Of a stretch of 40,750 bases of DNA, positions 19,200 through 29,289 are shown piece by piece. Positions within the stretch are counted from its first letter, which is position 1; every line of letters starts with the position of its first letter. Under the pieces are notes generated by a model. It was not told the DNA's origin, ran no database searches, and saw only the letters and a list, made by a program, of their open reading frames with translations. The stretch spans positions 1 through 40,750 of the forward strand of contig JAAFJF010000027.1 in the NCBI GenBank assembly GCA_013298815.1, given 5' to 3'. Position numbers and translations under genes: made by a program. Source of the DNA: Polaromonas sp. GTDB lineage: Bacteria > Pseudomonadota > Gammaproteobacteria > Burkholderiales > Burkholderiaceae_C.

Positions 19200-21532
19200 T
19201 AGAAAGCTGTTCCGATTTGAAATTGCACTTTTTGTATTTTATCCCCAGTAAATGTTCTTATGGGCTTTGCATAAGCCAAACGCAAGGGACCTATAGGTGA
19301 TATCCAGCTGATGCCAACTCCTGTTGATGTGCGAAGTTCACTTAAAACAAAGGGATTATTGGCACCATACACATTGCCAGCGTCAAAAAAAGCATACAAA
19401 CGCAGACTTTTATCGTTGCCAGCACCTGGGAACGGCGTTATAAATTCAGCATTAAGAGTGATTTTCTTAGCTCCGCCCAATGCAGTTTTTGTCGTTTCAT
19501 CAAGAGGCCCCAAAGATGAAGCTTCGAAACCGCGCACTGAGCCCAAGCCACCAGAGTAGGAATTTTTAAAGACTGGGAATGGCTTACCGCTCATGCCCTT
19601 ACCCCAGTTCAGTTCACCATTGAAGGCTAGCGTAAACTGCTTATTCAATGGAATGTACTGCTGATACTGAGCTACCGCCTTGACGTAATTAACATCGCCA
19701 ATAGGACTCCATTCAGCCGACAAACGTTGCAATTTACCTGAGTTCGGTGTTAGGGCGCTGTCCCTGTCATCCCGAGACCAACCCAAGGTTAACGGTAGTG
19801 CATAGCTGCTGTAGCCGAATTGCGTTGCATAGTCGAGGTAGGCAGCAGGTAAATTGTTGCCTGTAACAATTTTGTTCTGCTCAGCACCTGCACCTACATA
19901 AATAGTGTCAACAGGACTTATCGGGACACCGAACTTAACGCCTACTCCTGTTGTTACGACCTTGTAATCACCTTCTTTGGCGCTGGCTGGCGTTGTCGTG
20001 CGGTAGTAGGCATCATAAATCCTAGAAATACCATCTTCAGTGAAGTAAGGATCAACAGTCGTGACACTCAAAGAGCGATTTAGCTTGCTCGTATTAACAT
20101 CAACGCCCAAATAGTTTCCGCTTCCAAAAATATTTTCCTGTTTGATGCCGAATTGAAAAGTCAGCTTATCTGAAGTGGAATACCCTGCCCCAAAATTAAT
20201 ATTACCTGTTGGTTTTTCGACTACAACAATATTGATATCGACTTGATCTGGTGCATTAGGAATTTCAGAAGTATCAAACTGAACATCTTTAAAAAATCCT
20301 AGCCGGTCGACTCTATCACGCGAGGCGCGCAATTTTTCACCGTCATACCAAGAAGACTCAAACTGCCTAAGCTCACGACGAATGACTTCATCACGTGTTC
20401 TGTTGTTGCCTGAAATATTGACACGGCGTACGTACGCACGCTGGCCAGGATCAGCAGTAAGTGTTAATGCAACTTGATTCTTTGCACGATCAACATCGGG
20501 CTTTATAGCAACTCGCGCAAATGCGAACCCAAAATCTCCAAAATAAGCAACCATGGCCTTGGTGGTTTCTGCGATTTTGTCAGCGTTGTATTCTTGGCCC
20601 GCAGAAACAGTTACCAGCGATTTAAATTTATCGTCTTTGCCTAAATAGCTGCCGGCTAATTTGACATCAGAAACTGTAAAACGCTCCCCCTCAGAGACAT
20701 CTAAAGCAATGACAATATCTTTTTTATCTGTAGAAATAGAAACTTGCTGAGCTTCAACTTTGAATTCCAAATAGCCACGCGCTAAGTAATAAGAGCGCAT
20801 GGTTTCAATATCGGCGTTCAACTTTGATCTGGTGTAACGGTCACTTTTCGTGTACCAACTCAACACACCACCGGTATCTAAATCAAATAAGCCTCGCAAG
20901 GTTGATTCGCTGAATGCTTTATTTCCTGTGATGCGGATTTCTTTGATTTTCGCTACATCACCTTCAACGACGCTGAAGGTCAAATTAACGCGATTTCGCT
21001 CAATAGGAGTCACCGTGGTCACGATTTCTGCTGCGTACAAGCTACGAGTCAAATACTGGCGTTTTAATTCTTGCTCAGCTTTGTCTAAAAGTGCCTTGTC
21101 AAAAGGCCTGCCATCAGTCAAGCCAATTTCACGCATCGCTCTCGTTAACGCTTCTTTGTCGAATTCCTTGGTACCTGAAAACTCGATACCGGCAACTGTT
21201 GGACGCTCTTCAACGATCAACACAAGCACATCACCGCTTACCTCGACACGCACGTCTTTGAAAACTCCCAATGCAAACAATGAACGTATGGCAACCGAGC
21301 CTTTTTCATCGTCATAGGTATCGCCAATTCGGAAAGGCAAGGTGGCAAACACCGTACCAGGCTCTACGCGCTGTAAGCCCTCGACACGAATGTCTTTGAC
21401 AGAAAATGGGGTGATAGCCCAGCTTGCACCAGAAACTAAAACTGCTGCAGCCATCAAAACGGCTTTTCGCACGCCCTTTTGAGTAAGATTCGTCAGTGGA
21501 CTATTGATGTTTGGTTTGTTAGATTGATTCAT
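19199..21532 (-). CDS. bamA: Outer membrane protein assembly factor BamA
   Basis: Core of the machine that inserts beta-barrel proteins into the outer membrane. 777 residues. Signal region to about residue 39 (VLMAAAVLVSGASWA), then five POTRA domains (about 43-440) beginning FSVKDIRVEGLQRVEPGTVF, and a 16-stranded C-terminal barrel. The barrel shows the conserved GGLGSVRGFE (VRGF motif of loop 6) and ends QFQIGTAF with the terminal Phe needed for barrel insertion. It overlaps rseP by a TAATG junction. Confidence 0.97.
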   Translation of the reverse strand: MNQSNKPNINSPLTNLTQKGVRKAVLMAAAVLVSGASWAITPFSVKDIRVEGLQRVEPGTVFATLPFRIGDTYDDEKGSVAIRSLFALGVFKDVRVEVSGDVLVLIVEERPTVAGIEFSGTKEFDKEALTRAMREIGLTDGRPFDKALLDKAEQELKRQYLTRSLYAAEIVTTVTPIERNRVNLTFSVVEGDVAKIKEIRITGNKAFSESTLRGLFDLDTGGVLSWYTKSDRYTRSKLNADIETMRSYYLARGYLEFKVEAQQVSISTDKKDIVIALDVSEGERFTVSDVKLAGSYLGKDDKFKSLVTVSAGQEYNADKIAETTKAMVAYFGDFGFAFARVAIKPDVDRAKNQVALTLTADPGQRAYVRRVNISGNNRTRDEVIRRELRQFESSWYDGEKLRASRDRVDRLGFFKDVQFDTSEIPNAPDQVDINIVVVEKPTGNINFGAGYSTSDKLTFQFGIKQENIFGSGNYLGVDVNTSKLNRSLSVTTVDPYFTEDGISRIYDAYYRTTTPASAKEGDYKVVTTGVGVKFGVPISPVDTIYVGAGAEQNKIVTGNNLPAAYLDYATQFGYSSYALPLTLGWSRDDRDSALTPNSGKLQRLSAEWSPIGDVNYVKAVAQYQQYIPLNKQFTLAFNGELNWGKGMSGKPFPVFKNSYSGGLGSVRGFEASSLGPLDETTKTALGGAKKITLNAEFITPFPGAGNDKSLRLYAFFDAGNVYGANNPFVLSELRTSTGVGISWISPIGPLRLAYAKPIRTFTGDKIQKVQFQIGTAF

Positions 21533-22908
21533 TAAATTACAAATAGTCGAGTCATATCGTTGTAAAGCGCTACAGCCATCATGCTAAAAAGCAAGGCTAC
21601 TCCGCCTCGCTGTAAGCGCTCCGTCCACAGCTCTGAGACAGCCTTGCCAGTCAAGCCTTCCCAGAGATAATACATCAGATGGCCGCCATCCAATACTGGC
21701 AGTGGCAACAAATTCAACACGCCTAAACTGACGCTAATCAGTGCCAAGAAGATCAAATAAGGCGCTAGACCTAAATTTGCTGATTTTCCTGCGTAATCAG
21801 CAATAGTCAACGGACCACTCAAATTTTTGAGCGAGGCTTGTCCAACGAGCATTTTGCCCATCATTTTCAATGTCAACACCGATACATCCCAGGTTTTAAT
21901 GGCTCCAACCTGGAATCCCTCAAAGAACCCGTAGTTCACAATCGTCATTTCAGGCAAAGCACCCACAAATGCGCCGATCCTGCCAATATCATTTGCCCCA
22001 TCAGACTTTATTTCAGTAGCAACAGGAATAACAACAGGCTGTCCATTTCTATTGATAGTCCAGTTTCTGGTTAACCCAAGTGTTTGTCCTTTGCTAAATG
22101 TCACTGACTCACGGATTATCTGGCGCAACTGCTGACCATCGACAATAGCTATATCGTCAACTTTTGTGACAACATCGCCAGCCTGCAAACCAGCTCGTTT
22201 TGCAGCGCCATTAGCTTGAACCTCACCAAGAATTGGCTTAGTCCACGGTCCTGTAATGCCAATTTTTTGAAACAATTTAGCGTCAGCTTCTTTAACTTCT
22301 AACGACTGCAAATCAAGAATAACCTCTCGCGTAAGAGAATTTGCCGACGCAGCAACAACCAATCGCACATTTTGATTGTTCAACGCTCCGCGTGTAATAA
22401 GCCAGCGCAAATCTTCCATCGACTGAATTGGGACTAAATCTTCTTCAACAAAACTCGCCTTCAATACATGCTCACCACCAATTAAACCTGCTCGCTGCGC
22501 AACTGAACTTACCGTCGGGCTTGCTAAAATAGCTTTAGGCTGCTGAACACCCACCCAGTTCACAATGGCGTACAAAATAATCGCCAAAATCAAATTGGCC
22601 ATTGGTCCAGCCACCACAATAACGGCACGTTTATGCAAAGCTTGTGTATTGAAAGCGCGATGTTTTTGATCAGCCGGAACAGGAGCCTCGCGCTCATCTA
22701 ACATTTTGACAAAACCACCGAGCGGCAAGATACCTATGACAAATTCAGTATCTGAACCTTTGGGCTGCCACTTAAAGATGGTTTTACCGAAACCTATTGA
22801 AAATTTAAGCACTTTAACGCCACATGCAACGGCTACACGATAATGTCCGTACTCATGAACAGCAATCAATAATGCCAGTGCAGCAACAAAAGCCAAAACG
22901 GTCATCAT
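21532..22908 (-). CDS. rseP: Site-2 zinc metalloprotease RseP
   Basis: Inner-membrane protease that cuts anti-sigma factors and remnant signal peptides. 458 residues. The zinc site HEYGH is at 18-22 in the first membrane helix. Central PDZ domains follow (VQANGAAKRAGLQAGDVVTKVDDIAI in the second). LPVLDGGHLMYYL near the C-terminus supplies the third zinc ligand. It sits between dxr and bamA, the order usual in proteobacteria, and starts 3 nt after the dxr stop. Confidence 0.96.
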   Translation of the reverse strand: MMTVLAFVAALALLIAVHEYGHYRVAVACGVKVLKFSIGFGKTIFKWQPKGSDTEFVIGILPLGGFVKMLDEREAPVPADQKHRAFNTQALHKRAVIVVAGPMANLILAIILYAIVNWVGVQQPKAILASPTVSSVAQRAGLIGGEHVLKASFVEEDLVPIQSMEDLRWLITRGALNNQNVRLVVAASANSLTREVILDLQSLEVKEADAKLFQKIGITGPWTKPILGEVQANGAAKRAGLQAGDVVTKVDDIAIVDGQQLRQIIRESVTFSKGQTLGLTRNWTINRNGQPVVIPVATEIKSDGANDIGRIGAFVGALPEMTIVNYGFFEGFQVGAIKTWDVSVLTLKMMGKMLVGQASLKNLSGPLTIADYAGKSANLGLAPYLIFLALISVSLGVLNLLPLPVLDGGHLMYYLWEGLTGKAVSELWTERLQRGGVALLFSMMAVALYNDMTRLFVI

Positions 22909-22911
22909 GGC

Positions 22912-24105
22912 TTACATCTCAAGGTGTTTAACTTGAGCCAATGCAGCTTCACGCGATTGTGAATCTATGGCTAACAAATCGCCTAAGCTCATGGGCTTAG
23001 GGGGGGAAACGGCAGACAACACAGATTGATTGACTCCATGGATTTGATCAAACCTGATGCGTTCATCCAAAAAAGCTTGCACAGCAACTTCATTAGCTGC
23101 ATTTAGTACAGCTGTAGTACCAGCTGGCGCACGCAGCACATCCCAAGCTAAAGCTAAACCTGGAAACCGTTCGGGGTGGTTATTGCTGTCGATAGCCTCA
23201 AAAGTCATCGCAGACAAGTTTTTAAAATCAATTGCTGAAGCACCATTTTCAACTCTGTTCGGCCAAGACAGTCCGTAAGCAATTGGCCCCCGCATGTCGG
23301 GCGTGCCAAGTTGTGCAAGTACGGAAGCATCACGAAATTGCACCATAGAGTGAATCACACTTTGCGGGTGTATGACTACTTCGATTTGGTTAAGTTCAAC
23401 ATCAAATAGGTATTTCGCCTCGATAACTTCTAACGCCTTGTTCATCATGGTGGCGGAATCTACCGAGATTTTTCGCCCCATGACCCAATTAGGATGCGAG
23501 CAAGCCTCACCAGGTGTGACAGCACTTAAACTAAAAATATCGCGCGTGCGAAAAGGTCCGCCTGAAGCTGTCAAGATGATTTTCTCAACACTGCTTGCCC
23601 ACGTGCTTCTATCGCTCGGCAAACACTGAAAAATCGCCGAGTGCTCACTGTCAATCGGCAACAAGGTCGCACCACCAGATTTGACAACATCTAAAAACAA
23701 CTCTGCACCCACAACCAAGGCTTCTTTGTTTGCTAACAAAAGTCGCTTTCCCGCATTAGCAGCGGCCAAGCAAGGCGCCAATCCTGCCGCACCTACAATC
23801 GCAGCCATCACCACATCAACAGATTCATGTTTGGCTATGTTTTCAATAGCCAATGCCCCATACAAAACGTTGACGGGTAGCGAATTTAACTTCACCAGGC
23901 GCGCTAATTCTTTGCCGTGTTCAACACTTGCCATTACCGCAAATTTGGGCTTGAATTTAATAATTTGAGCCAGCATCAAGTCAACTTGTGTAGACGCTGT
24001 GAGGGCAAAAACCTCAAATCGGTCTGGATGCCTAGCAATGACATCCAGCGTATTTGTACCGATAGAGCCCGTTGAGCCAAGTATGGCGATGTGCTGCTTG
24101 CTCAT
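22912..24105 (-). CDS. dxr: 1-deoxy-D-xylulose-5-phosphate reductoisomerase
   Basis: Second enzyme of the MEP isoprenoid pathway, NADPH-dependent; target of fosmidomycin. 397 residues from ATG at 24105, giving MSKQHIAILGSTGSIG, which matches family N-termini; an upstream in-frame ATG at 24129 would add eight atypical residues. Other motifs: LLANKEALVVG, PIDSEHSAIFQCL, the flexible loop SGGPFR and MGRKISVDSATMMNKALE with metal ligands. It follows cdsA and precedes rseP. Confidence 0.96.
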   Translation of the reverse strand: MSKQHIAILGSTGSIGTNTLDVIARHPDRFEVFALTASTQVDLMLAQIIKFKPKFAVMASVEHGKELARLVKLNSLPVNVLYGALAIENIAKHESVDVVMAAIVGAAGLAPCLAAANAGKRLLLANKEALVVGAELFLDVVKSGGATLLPIDSEHSAIFQCLPSDRSTWASSVEKIILTASGGPFRTRDIFSLSAVTPGEACSHPNWVMGRKISVDSATMMNKALEVIEAKYLFDVELNQIEVVIHPQSVIHSMVQFRDASVLAQLGTPDMRGPIAYGLSWPNRVENGASAIDFKNLSAMTFEAIDSNNHPERFPGLALAWDVLRAPAGTTAVLNAANEVAVQAFLDERIRFDQIHGVNQSVLSAVSPPKPMSLGDLLAIDSQSREAALAQVKHLEM

Positions 24106-24141
24106 TAAATGTGTCGTTAAATTTGTCATTTAAATGATAAG

Positions 24142-24993
24142 TCAATTCACCAAAGAAGCCAGCATCATGGCAATTGGTAGTGTTGGTAAGAGTGCGTCAA
24201 CACGGTCCAGCACGCCGCCATGGCCGGGTAACAACCCACTCGAATCTTTCACGCCTGCACTGCGTTTGATCAAGGACTCAATCAAATCACCAACCACACT
24301 CATAGCCGTTAAAAACAGCAAGGCTATTGCCATTAAAACCAAATATTGACCATGCAACCGAGAGTACAAACTTGGTACAGCAGCTTGCCAATGGCTATCA
24401 GCCCATACCCATGTCAGAGCAAGTAAGAATACCCCAACCATACCGCCCCAAACGCCTTCCCAACTTTTCCCAGGACTGATGGTGGCTGCAAGCTTATTTG
24501 CGGTGAACTTACCACCCCATGTTCTACCTGCGAAGTAAGCAAAGCTGTCTGCCACCCAAACCAGTGTCAATACTGACATTAAAAAATTAACCCCTTGAAC
24601 ACGTGCTTGCGCAACAGCCAACCATGCCAATAACAGCGCAAGCATGCCACCTATGCGCCGCAATGTCGCAGGAATTTGAGCCCAACCAGAAACGCCTGTT
24701 TTAAGCAACCAAGCGCTGATGAGAACCCATAAACCGCTGGCCAATATCCAGAACACAGGCAGCGGTTGGTCAATCAAGCCCGAATACCATCCAAGCAAAG
24801 CTAATGCGAAAAAAAGACCAGCAAAACTGATTGAGCCTGCCGACTTCATACCATTCAACTTAGCCCACTCCCAAGCGCCCGCTGCGATAAAAAGCAGCGC
24901 TAGAGCACAAAAAGGCCATGGACTTGCAAACAATAGTGTTGGCAGTACGATGGTTAACATGATCATGGCGGTGATGACGCGTTGTTTCAACAT
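24142..24993 (-). CDS. cdsA: Phosphatidate cytidylyltransferase
   Basis: Makes CDP-diacylglycerol for phospholipid synthesis at the inner membrane. 283 residues with about seven to eight hydrophobic segments. The C-terminal signature region reads SVVGDLIESLIKRSAGVKDSSGLLPGHGGVLDRVDAL, including the metal-binding Asp-rich stretch D-x-x-D at the end. Preceded by VWVADSFAYFAGRTWGG. It follows uppS after 71 nt on the same strand. Confidence 0.95.
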   Translation of the reverse strand: MLKQRVITAMIMLTIVLPTLLFASPWPFCALALLFIAAGAWEWAKLNGMKSAGSISFAGLFFALALLGWYSGLIDQPLPVFWILASGLWVLISAWLLKTGVSGWAQIPATLRRIGGMLALLLAWLAVAQARVQGVNFLMSVLTLVWVADSFAYFAGRTWGGKFTANKLAATISPGKSWEGVWGGMVGVFLLALTWVWADSHWQAAVPSLYSRLHGQYLVLMAIALLFLTAMSVVGDLIESLIKRSAGVKDSSGLLPGHGGVLDRVDALLPTLPIAMMLASLVN

Positions 24994-25064
24994 GTATTCA
25001 CCTTTGTTGATAGAAACTTTGTTGTTTGAAATTATGCAAATTATTTACCAGCTGAATAAGCAAA

Positions 25065-25784
25065 TCACTTCGTATTTTCAAACTGGATTTGTTCGGATGT
25101 CTTGCCGAATCGACGTTCACGCAGTTTAAATTCACTGATTGCTTCATCCAAAGCAAATTCATCAAAGTCAGGCCACAATTTGTCACTGAAATAGAGCTCG
25201 GAATAGGCCGCTTGCCAAAGCAAAAAATTACTCATTCGCTGCTCACCACCCGTACGAATGACCAAATCCGGGTCAGCTACATGAGCCAGAGACATGACAG
25301 TGTTCAAGTTTTCCACATTGATGATTTTGCCCTGTACCGCTAATTTTGAAGCAGCTTGTGCAACATCCCATCGCCCACCATAGTTAAAACAAATATTAAA
25401 AATAAGCCGAGAGTTGTGAGCTGTAGCGCTTTCTGCCTGCTCAAAACCCTGTTTTAAACCATCAGACAAACTATCTCTTTCACCAACAAAGTGGATGCGA
25501 ACACCGTCTTTGCTGAGCTGCGCCACTTCACGGGCAAGAGCTTTTGCCAATAACTCGATCAATCCCGAAACTTCATCGGCGGGCCGTTCCCAGTTTTCTG
25601 ATGAAAATGCAAATACAGTTAAAACTTGAACGCCTCGCTCAACACATGCTTTTACACACCTATGCAAAGCATCAACACCTTGTTTGTGTCCAGCCACGCG
25701 CGGCATATACCGGCGATTGGCCCAGCGACCATTTCCGTCCATCACAATGGCGATATGACTGGGGACGCTTCGATCAGTTGTCAT
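25065..25784 (-). CDS. uppS: Undecaprenyl diphosphate synthase
   Basis: Extends farnesyl diphosphate to the C55 lipid carrier for peptidoglycan and O-antigen. 239 residues. Motifs: HIAIVMDGNGRWA with the catalytic Asp, FAFSSENWERP, and DLVIRTGGEQRMSNFLLWQAAYSE at the diphosphate site. It lies between frr and cdsA. Confidence 0.96.
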   Translation of the reverse strand: MTTDRSVPSHIAIVMDGNGRWANRRYMPRVAGHKQGVDALHRCVKACVERGVQVLTVFAFSSENWERPADEVSGLIELLAKALAREVAQLSKDGVRIHFVGERDSLSDGLKQGFEQAESATAHNSRLIFNICFNYGGRWDVAQAASKLAVQGKIINVENLNTVMSLAHVADPDLVIRTGGEQRMSNFLLWQAAYSELYFSDKLWPDFDEFALDEAISEFKLRERRFGKTSEQIQFENTK

Positions 25785-25826
25785 TTAAAAAATGAATATC
25801 AAAACAAGCAAGAGCAAATTAATGGC

Positions 25827-26387
25827 TTAAACCGCCATAATCTCCTGCTCTTTGGCAGCAACCAACTGATCAATTGTAATGATGTGGCGATCAGTAACTT
25901 TTTGAATTTCAGCTTCACAGCGCTTTTGATCATCTTCTGAAGCTTCTTTTTCTTTTACTAGTTTTTTGACGCTTTCGTTAGCGTCTCGACGCAAATTTCG
26001 GATGGCAATTTTGGAGCTTTCTCCCTCATTACGCACCAGTTTCGTCATTTCTTTTCGCCTCTCCTCGCTCATCATAGGCATTGGCACACGAATCAAATCG
26101 CCCATGCTGGAAGGGTTCAGGCCTAAATCACTGTCGCGTATTGCTTTTTCAATTTTTGCACCCATGCCCTTTTCCCAAGGCTGAACACCAACCGTACGCG
26201 AGTCGATCATAGACAAATTAGCTACTTGGCTAATCGGAGTCAAGCTGCCGTAGTAATCCACCTGCACGCTTTCAAGCAATGCTGGGCTTGCGCGACCGGT
26301 GCGAATTTTACTGATGTTGTTTTTGAACGCTGCAATGGATTGATCCATCTTCGTTTCTGCCTGCGTTTTGATTTGTGTTGTTGGCAT
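25827..26387 (-). CDS. frr: Ribosome recycling factor
   Basis: Works with EF-G to split the post-termination ribosome. 186 residues, the standard length. It has the three-helix-bundle sequence including [49 protein letters not shown] and [21 protein letters not shown]. It follows pyrH by 39 nt. Confidence 0.97.
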   Translation of the reverse strand: MPTTQIKTQAETKMDQSIAAFKNNISKIRTGRASPALLESVQVDYYGSLTPISQVANLSMIDSRTVGVQPWEKGMGAKIEKAIRDSDLGLNPSSMGDLIRVPMPMMSEERRKEMTKLVRNEGESSKIAIRNLRRDANESVKKLVKEKEASEDDQKRCEAEIQKVTDRHIITIDQLVAAKEQEIMAV

Positions 26388-26426
26388 CTATGGCTCCGAA
26401 ATTTTAATCAAAATTTAGTTTAATAA

Positions 26427-27164
26427 TCATGCAAAAACCAGAGTGCCCTCATTCTCACCCATCACAACACGCTTCAAAGCGCCATGCTTGAATATAGAAA
26501 ACACCTTGATTGGTAATTTTTGCTCTCGACAAACCGCAAACGCTGCGGCATCCATGATACCTAGGTTTTTCATCATGGCTTCGTCAAAGCTTAATCGCTC
26601 GTAGCGAGTAGCTGCTGGGTCTTTTTTAGGGTCAGCTGAATAAACACCATCCACTTTGGTCGCTTTGAGTACGACTTCAGCACCAATTTCTGCGCCGCGC
26701 AACGCAGCAGCAGTGTCAGTTGTGAAAAATGGATTTCCCGTGCCTGCAGCAAAAATAACCACTTTGCCTTCTTCGAGGTACTGCAGTGCTTTAGGACGAA
26801 TATAGGGCTCTACAACCTGTTCAATATTGATAGCAGACATTACACGGGCTGTCAATCCCGCTTTGTTCATGGTGTCACCCAAAGCCAATGCGTTCATCAC
26901 TGTGGCCAGCATACCCATATAGTCGGCAGTAGCCCTATCCATACCTACCGAGCCACCAGCAACGCCACGGAAAATATTACCACCACCGATCACCACCGCC
27001 ACCTCGACACCCATGCGGGTGACTTCGGCAATCTCTTCAACCATGCGCACAATCGTGGCACGGTTGATGCCGAAGGCGTCATCTCCCATCAGAGCCTCAC
27101 CAGACAATTTCAACAAAATCCGCTTGTATGCGGGTGCATTGTTAGCTGGCGTTGGCTCAGACAT
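26427..27164 (-). CDS. pyrH: UMP kinase
   Basis: Phosphorylates UMP to UDP in pyrimidine synthesis, hexameric and allosterically controlled. 245 residues of the amino-acid-kinase fold: [63 protein letters not shown] strong AAAGGAG precedes the ATG by about 6 nt. It lies between tsf and frr as in most bacteria. Confidence 0.97.
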   Translation of the reverse strand: MSEPTPANNAPAYKRILLKLSGEALMGDDAFGINRATIVRMVEEIAEVTRMGVEVAVVIGGGNIFRGVAGGSVGMDRATADYMGMLATVMNALALGDTMNKAGLTARVMSAINIEQVVEPYIRPKALQYLEEGKVVIFAAGTGNPFFTTDTAAALRGAEIGAEVVLKATKVDGVYSADPKKDPAATRYERLSFDEAMMKNLGIMDAAAFAVCREQKLPIKVFSIFKHGALKRVVMGENEGTLVFA

Positions 27165-27227
27165 AGACGACTCCTTTGGATTGATGGTGTTATATAGTTG
27201 GGTTGCTAAGAACTAATCTAAAAAGTT

Positions 27228-28157
27228 TTAGGCCGCTTTAGAGGCTGCAGCTACTTGCGCTGCCACTTCAGCTGCAAAGTCGTCAACCTTCTTCTCGATA
27301 CCTTCGCCAACCACGTACAAGGTGAAGCCTTTGATGGTCGTGGCTTTGTCTTTCAACATGGCAGCAACTGTTTGCTTGCCGTCTGCCGCTTTGACAAAAA
27401 CTTGATCGTACAAAGAAACCTCTTTCAAGAATTTCTGCACGCCGCCTTCAATACGCTTGGCAACGATTTCATCAGACTGCACTGGTTTGCCCGCAGCTGT
27501 TGCAATAGCTGCATCTTCAGCCGCTTTTGCAGCTGCTACAGAGCGCTCTCTAGCAACCAATTCAGCGGGCACATCTGCACTAGACAAAGACACTGGCTTC
27601 ATTGCCGCAATGTGCATGGCCACGTCTTTTGCAGCAGCATCATCACCTTCAAACTCAACAACCACGCCAATACGTGTGCCGTGCAAGTAAGTTGCCAATT
27701 TTGCGCCTGAGGCTGAATGCTTGAAACGACGGAAGCTCATATTCTCGCCAATTTTCCCGATCAAACCCTTACGCACATCTTCCAAAGTTGGACCAAAACC
27801 ATCTAAACTGTAAGGCAGCGCGCCTAAAGCTGCGATATCAGCCGGATTGTGCTTAGCAATCAAATCTGCAGCAGCTTGCGCCAAACCGAGAAAACTGTCG
27901 TTTTTAGTTACGAAGTCGGTTTCGCAGTTCACTTCAAGCATCGCACCTGTTGAACCACTGACGCTGCACATCACAACGCCTTCAGCGGTGATGCGGTCAG
28001 ACGCTTTGCTAGCTTTGCTGCCGAGCTTAACGCGTAGCAACTCTTCTGCTTTGTCCATATCGCCTGCGGCTTCTGTCAGGGCTTTTTTGCATTCCATCAT
28101 TGGCGCATCGGTCTTAGCGCGCAATGCGGCTACCATGCTGGCGGTGATTGTGGTCAT
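27228..28157 (-). CDS. tsf: Elongation factor Ts
   Basis: Guanine-nucleotide exchange factor for EF-Tu. 309 residues, near the family's usual length. The N-terminal UBA-like domain starts [39 protein letters not shown], and the core has [17 protein letters not shown], the Asp-Phe that intrudes into EF-Tu. The ATG is preceded by AGGAG at 6 nt. A terminator-like hairpin separates it from rpsB, so its level relative to S2 may be set by read-through. Confidence 0.97.
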   Translation of the reverse strand: MTTITASMVAALRAKTDAPMMECKKALTEAAGDMDKAEELLRVKLGSKASKASDRITAEGVVMCSVSGSTGAMLEVNCETDFVTKNDSFLGLAQAAADLIAKHNPADIAALGALPYSLDGFGPTLEDVRKGLIGKIGENMSFRRFKHSASGAKLATYLHGTRIGVVVEFEGDDAAAKDVAMHIAAMKPVSLSSADVPAELVARERSVAAAKAAEDAAIATAAGKPVQSDEIVAKRIEGGVQKFLKEVSLYDQVFVKAADGKQTVAAMLKDKATTIKGFTLYVVGEGIEKKVDDFAAEVAAQVAAASKAA

Positions 28158-28199
28158 ATTTAACTCCTACTCAATATTCAAATATTAAAAATTTTGGCT

Positions 28200-28231
28200 A
28201 AAAAAAGAGGGCAACCAGTGCCCCCTCTTTT
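28200..28231 (-). terminator. Terminator or attenuator between rpsB and tsf
   Basis: On the minus strand AAAAGAGGG pairs with CCCTCTTTT (9 bp plus inner GC pairs with a bulge) and is followed by seven T residues. It lies 40 nt after the rpsB stop and before tsf. Partial termination at this junction is known in E. coli. Confidence 0.8.
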
Positions 28232-28269
28232 CTTCTTAGTTCAAGCCTAAGCGAGGGCAAAACTTATGT

Positions 28270-29025
28270 TTATGCCGCTGGTGCCTCTTCAACTTCAACA
28301 AACTCGTCTGCACCTTCAGGCTTAGCTGCCTTAACGACTTCGTTTGAGCGGTTGTTGCGGCCTTCGATAATCGCATCAGCAATACCGCGAGCATACAAGG
28401 CAACTGCTTTGGATGAGTCGTCATTTCCAGGAATGATGTAATCAATGCCTTCTGGTGAATGGTTAGAGTCAACCACGCCGATCAAAGGAATGCCCAATTT
28501 ACGAGCCTCTTGAATGGCAATTTTGTGGTAACCGACGTCGATCACAAAAATCGCATCTGGCAAACCAGTCATATCCTGAATGCCGCCCATGTCGCGCTCA
28601 AGCTTAGCCATTTCGCGAGAAAACATGAGTTGTTCTTTTTTGCTCAAAGCGTCCAAGCCAGCTTCTTGCTGAACTTTCATTTCTTTCAAACGCTTAAGGG
28701 AAATTTTGACCGTTTTGAAGTTGGTCATCATGCCGCCTAACCAGCGCTGATCAACGAAAGGTACGCCTGCACGCAGCGCTTCAGTAGACAAGATTTCGCG
28801 TGCTTGACGCTTGGTGCCGACCATCAAAACGGTACCGCCGTTTGCGGTCAATTGACGCACAAACTTGGTCGCTTCTTGGAACATCGGGAGCGATTTTTCC
28901 AAGTTGATGATGTGAATTTTGTTGCGATGGCCGAAAATAAACGGAGCCATCTTTGGGTTCCAGAAACGAGTTTGGTGTCCGAAATGAACGCCCGCATCTA
29001 GCATTTCACGCATGGTTACTGACAT
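28270..29025 (-). CDS. rpsB: 30S ribosomal protein S2
   Basis: Ribosomal protein uS2, 251 residues. Conserved stretches: [53 protein letters not shown] and [31 protein letters not shown] at 29025 is taken as the start because MSVTMREML matches orthologues; a TTG 12 nt upstream lies in frame. The Ala/Glu-rich C-terminal tail is common in Burkholderiales. It is preceded by a leader of about 160 nt with possible secondary structure. Confidence 0.97.
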   Translation of the reverse strand: MSVTMREMLDAGVHFGHQTRFWNPKMAPFIFGHRNKIHIINLEKSLPMFQEATKFVRQLTANGGTVLMVGTKRQAREILSTEALRAGVPFVDQRWLGGMMTNFKTVKISLKRLKEMKVQQEAGLDALSKKEQLMFSREMAKLERDMGGIQDMTGLPDAIFVIDVGYHKIAIQEARKLGIPLIGVVDSNHSPEGIDYIIPGNDDSSKAVALYARGIADAIIEGRNNRSNEVVKAAKPEGADEFVEVEEAPAA

Positions 29026-29060
29026 GATTAATTCCAATTAAATCAAAAGGTTAGGTCTAA

Positions 29061-29135
29061 AATCAGTCCGATTTGTGACAACAAAGCTTGAAAAAATTTC
29101 AACCCGTATTGCGCAACACCTTGAATGGACTGATT
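29061..29135 (-). promoter_or_regulatory. Possible structured leader of rpsB
   Basis: A perfect 9-bp pairing, AATCAGTCC (29061-29069) with GGACTGATT (29127-29135), could close a 57-nt loop that holds a smaller 6-bp hairpin, TTGAAA with TTTCAA (29089-29103). The element lies 36-110 nt before the rpsB ATG. S2 represses its own mRNA leader in E. coli; whether this is an S2 site is inference. Confidence 0.4.
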
Positions 29136-29192
29136 CGCGAATAACTTCACCTACTCTGCATAGTAGCTACGCCTTGCTGGTAAAGCCTATCG

Positions 29193-29201
29193 ATTATAGC
29201 A
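29193..29201 (-). promoter_or_regulatory. Extended -10 promoter of rpsB
   Basis: The minus strand reads TGCTATAAT, an exact extended -10 element, about 170 nt before the rpsB start. No good -35 is seen, which is acceptable for an extended -10 promoter. Transcription would begin near 29186. Confidence 0.55.
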
Positions 29202-29289
29202 TGGCGACCTTTATCTACGATAATCTGTGTAAGCACCGACTTTAGCAGTCACTTCCTCTCTTTTTCCGTTCAGAAAATCGTATTTACCC

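Noticed and set aside
27480-27560. Repeat-like AATAGCTG in tsf
   Set aside because: The codons encode the usual alanine-rich segment of EF-Ts, and the rest of the repeat core is missing.
29038-29289. tRNA or small RNA gene between rpsB and dadA
   Set aside because: No cloverleaf or tRNA consensus is visible; the structure seen is better explained as the rpsB leader.
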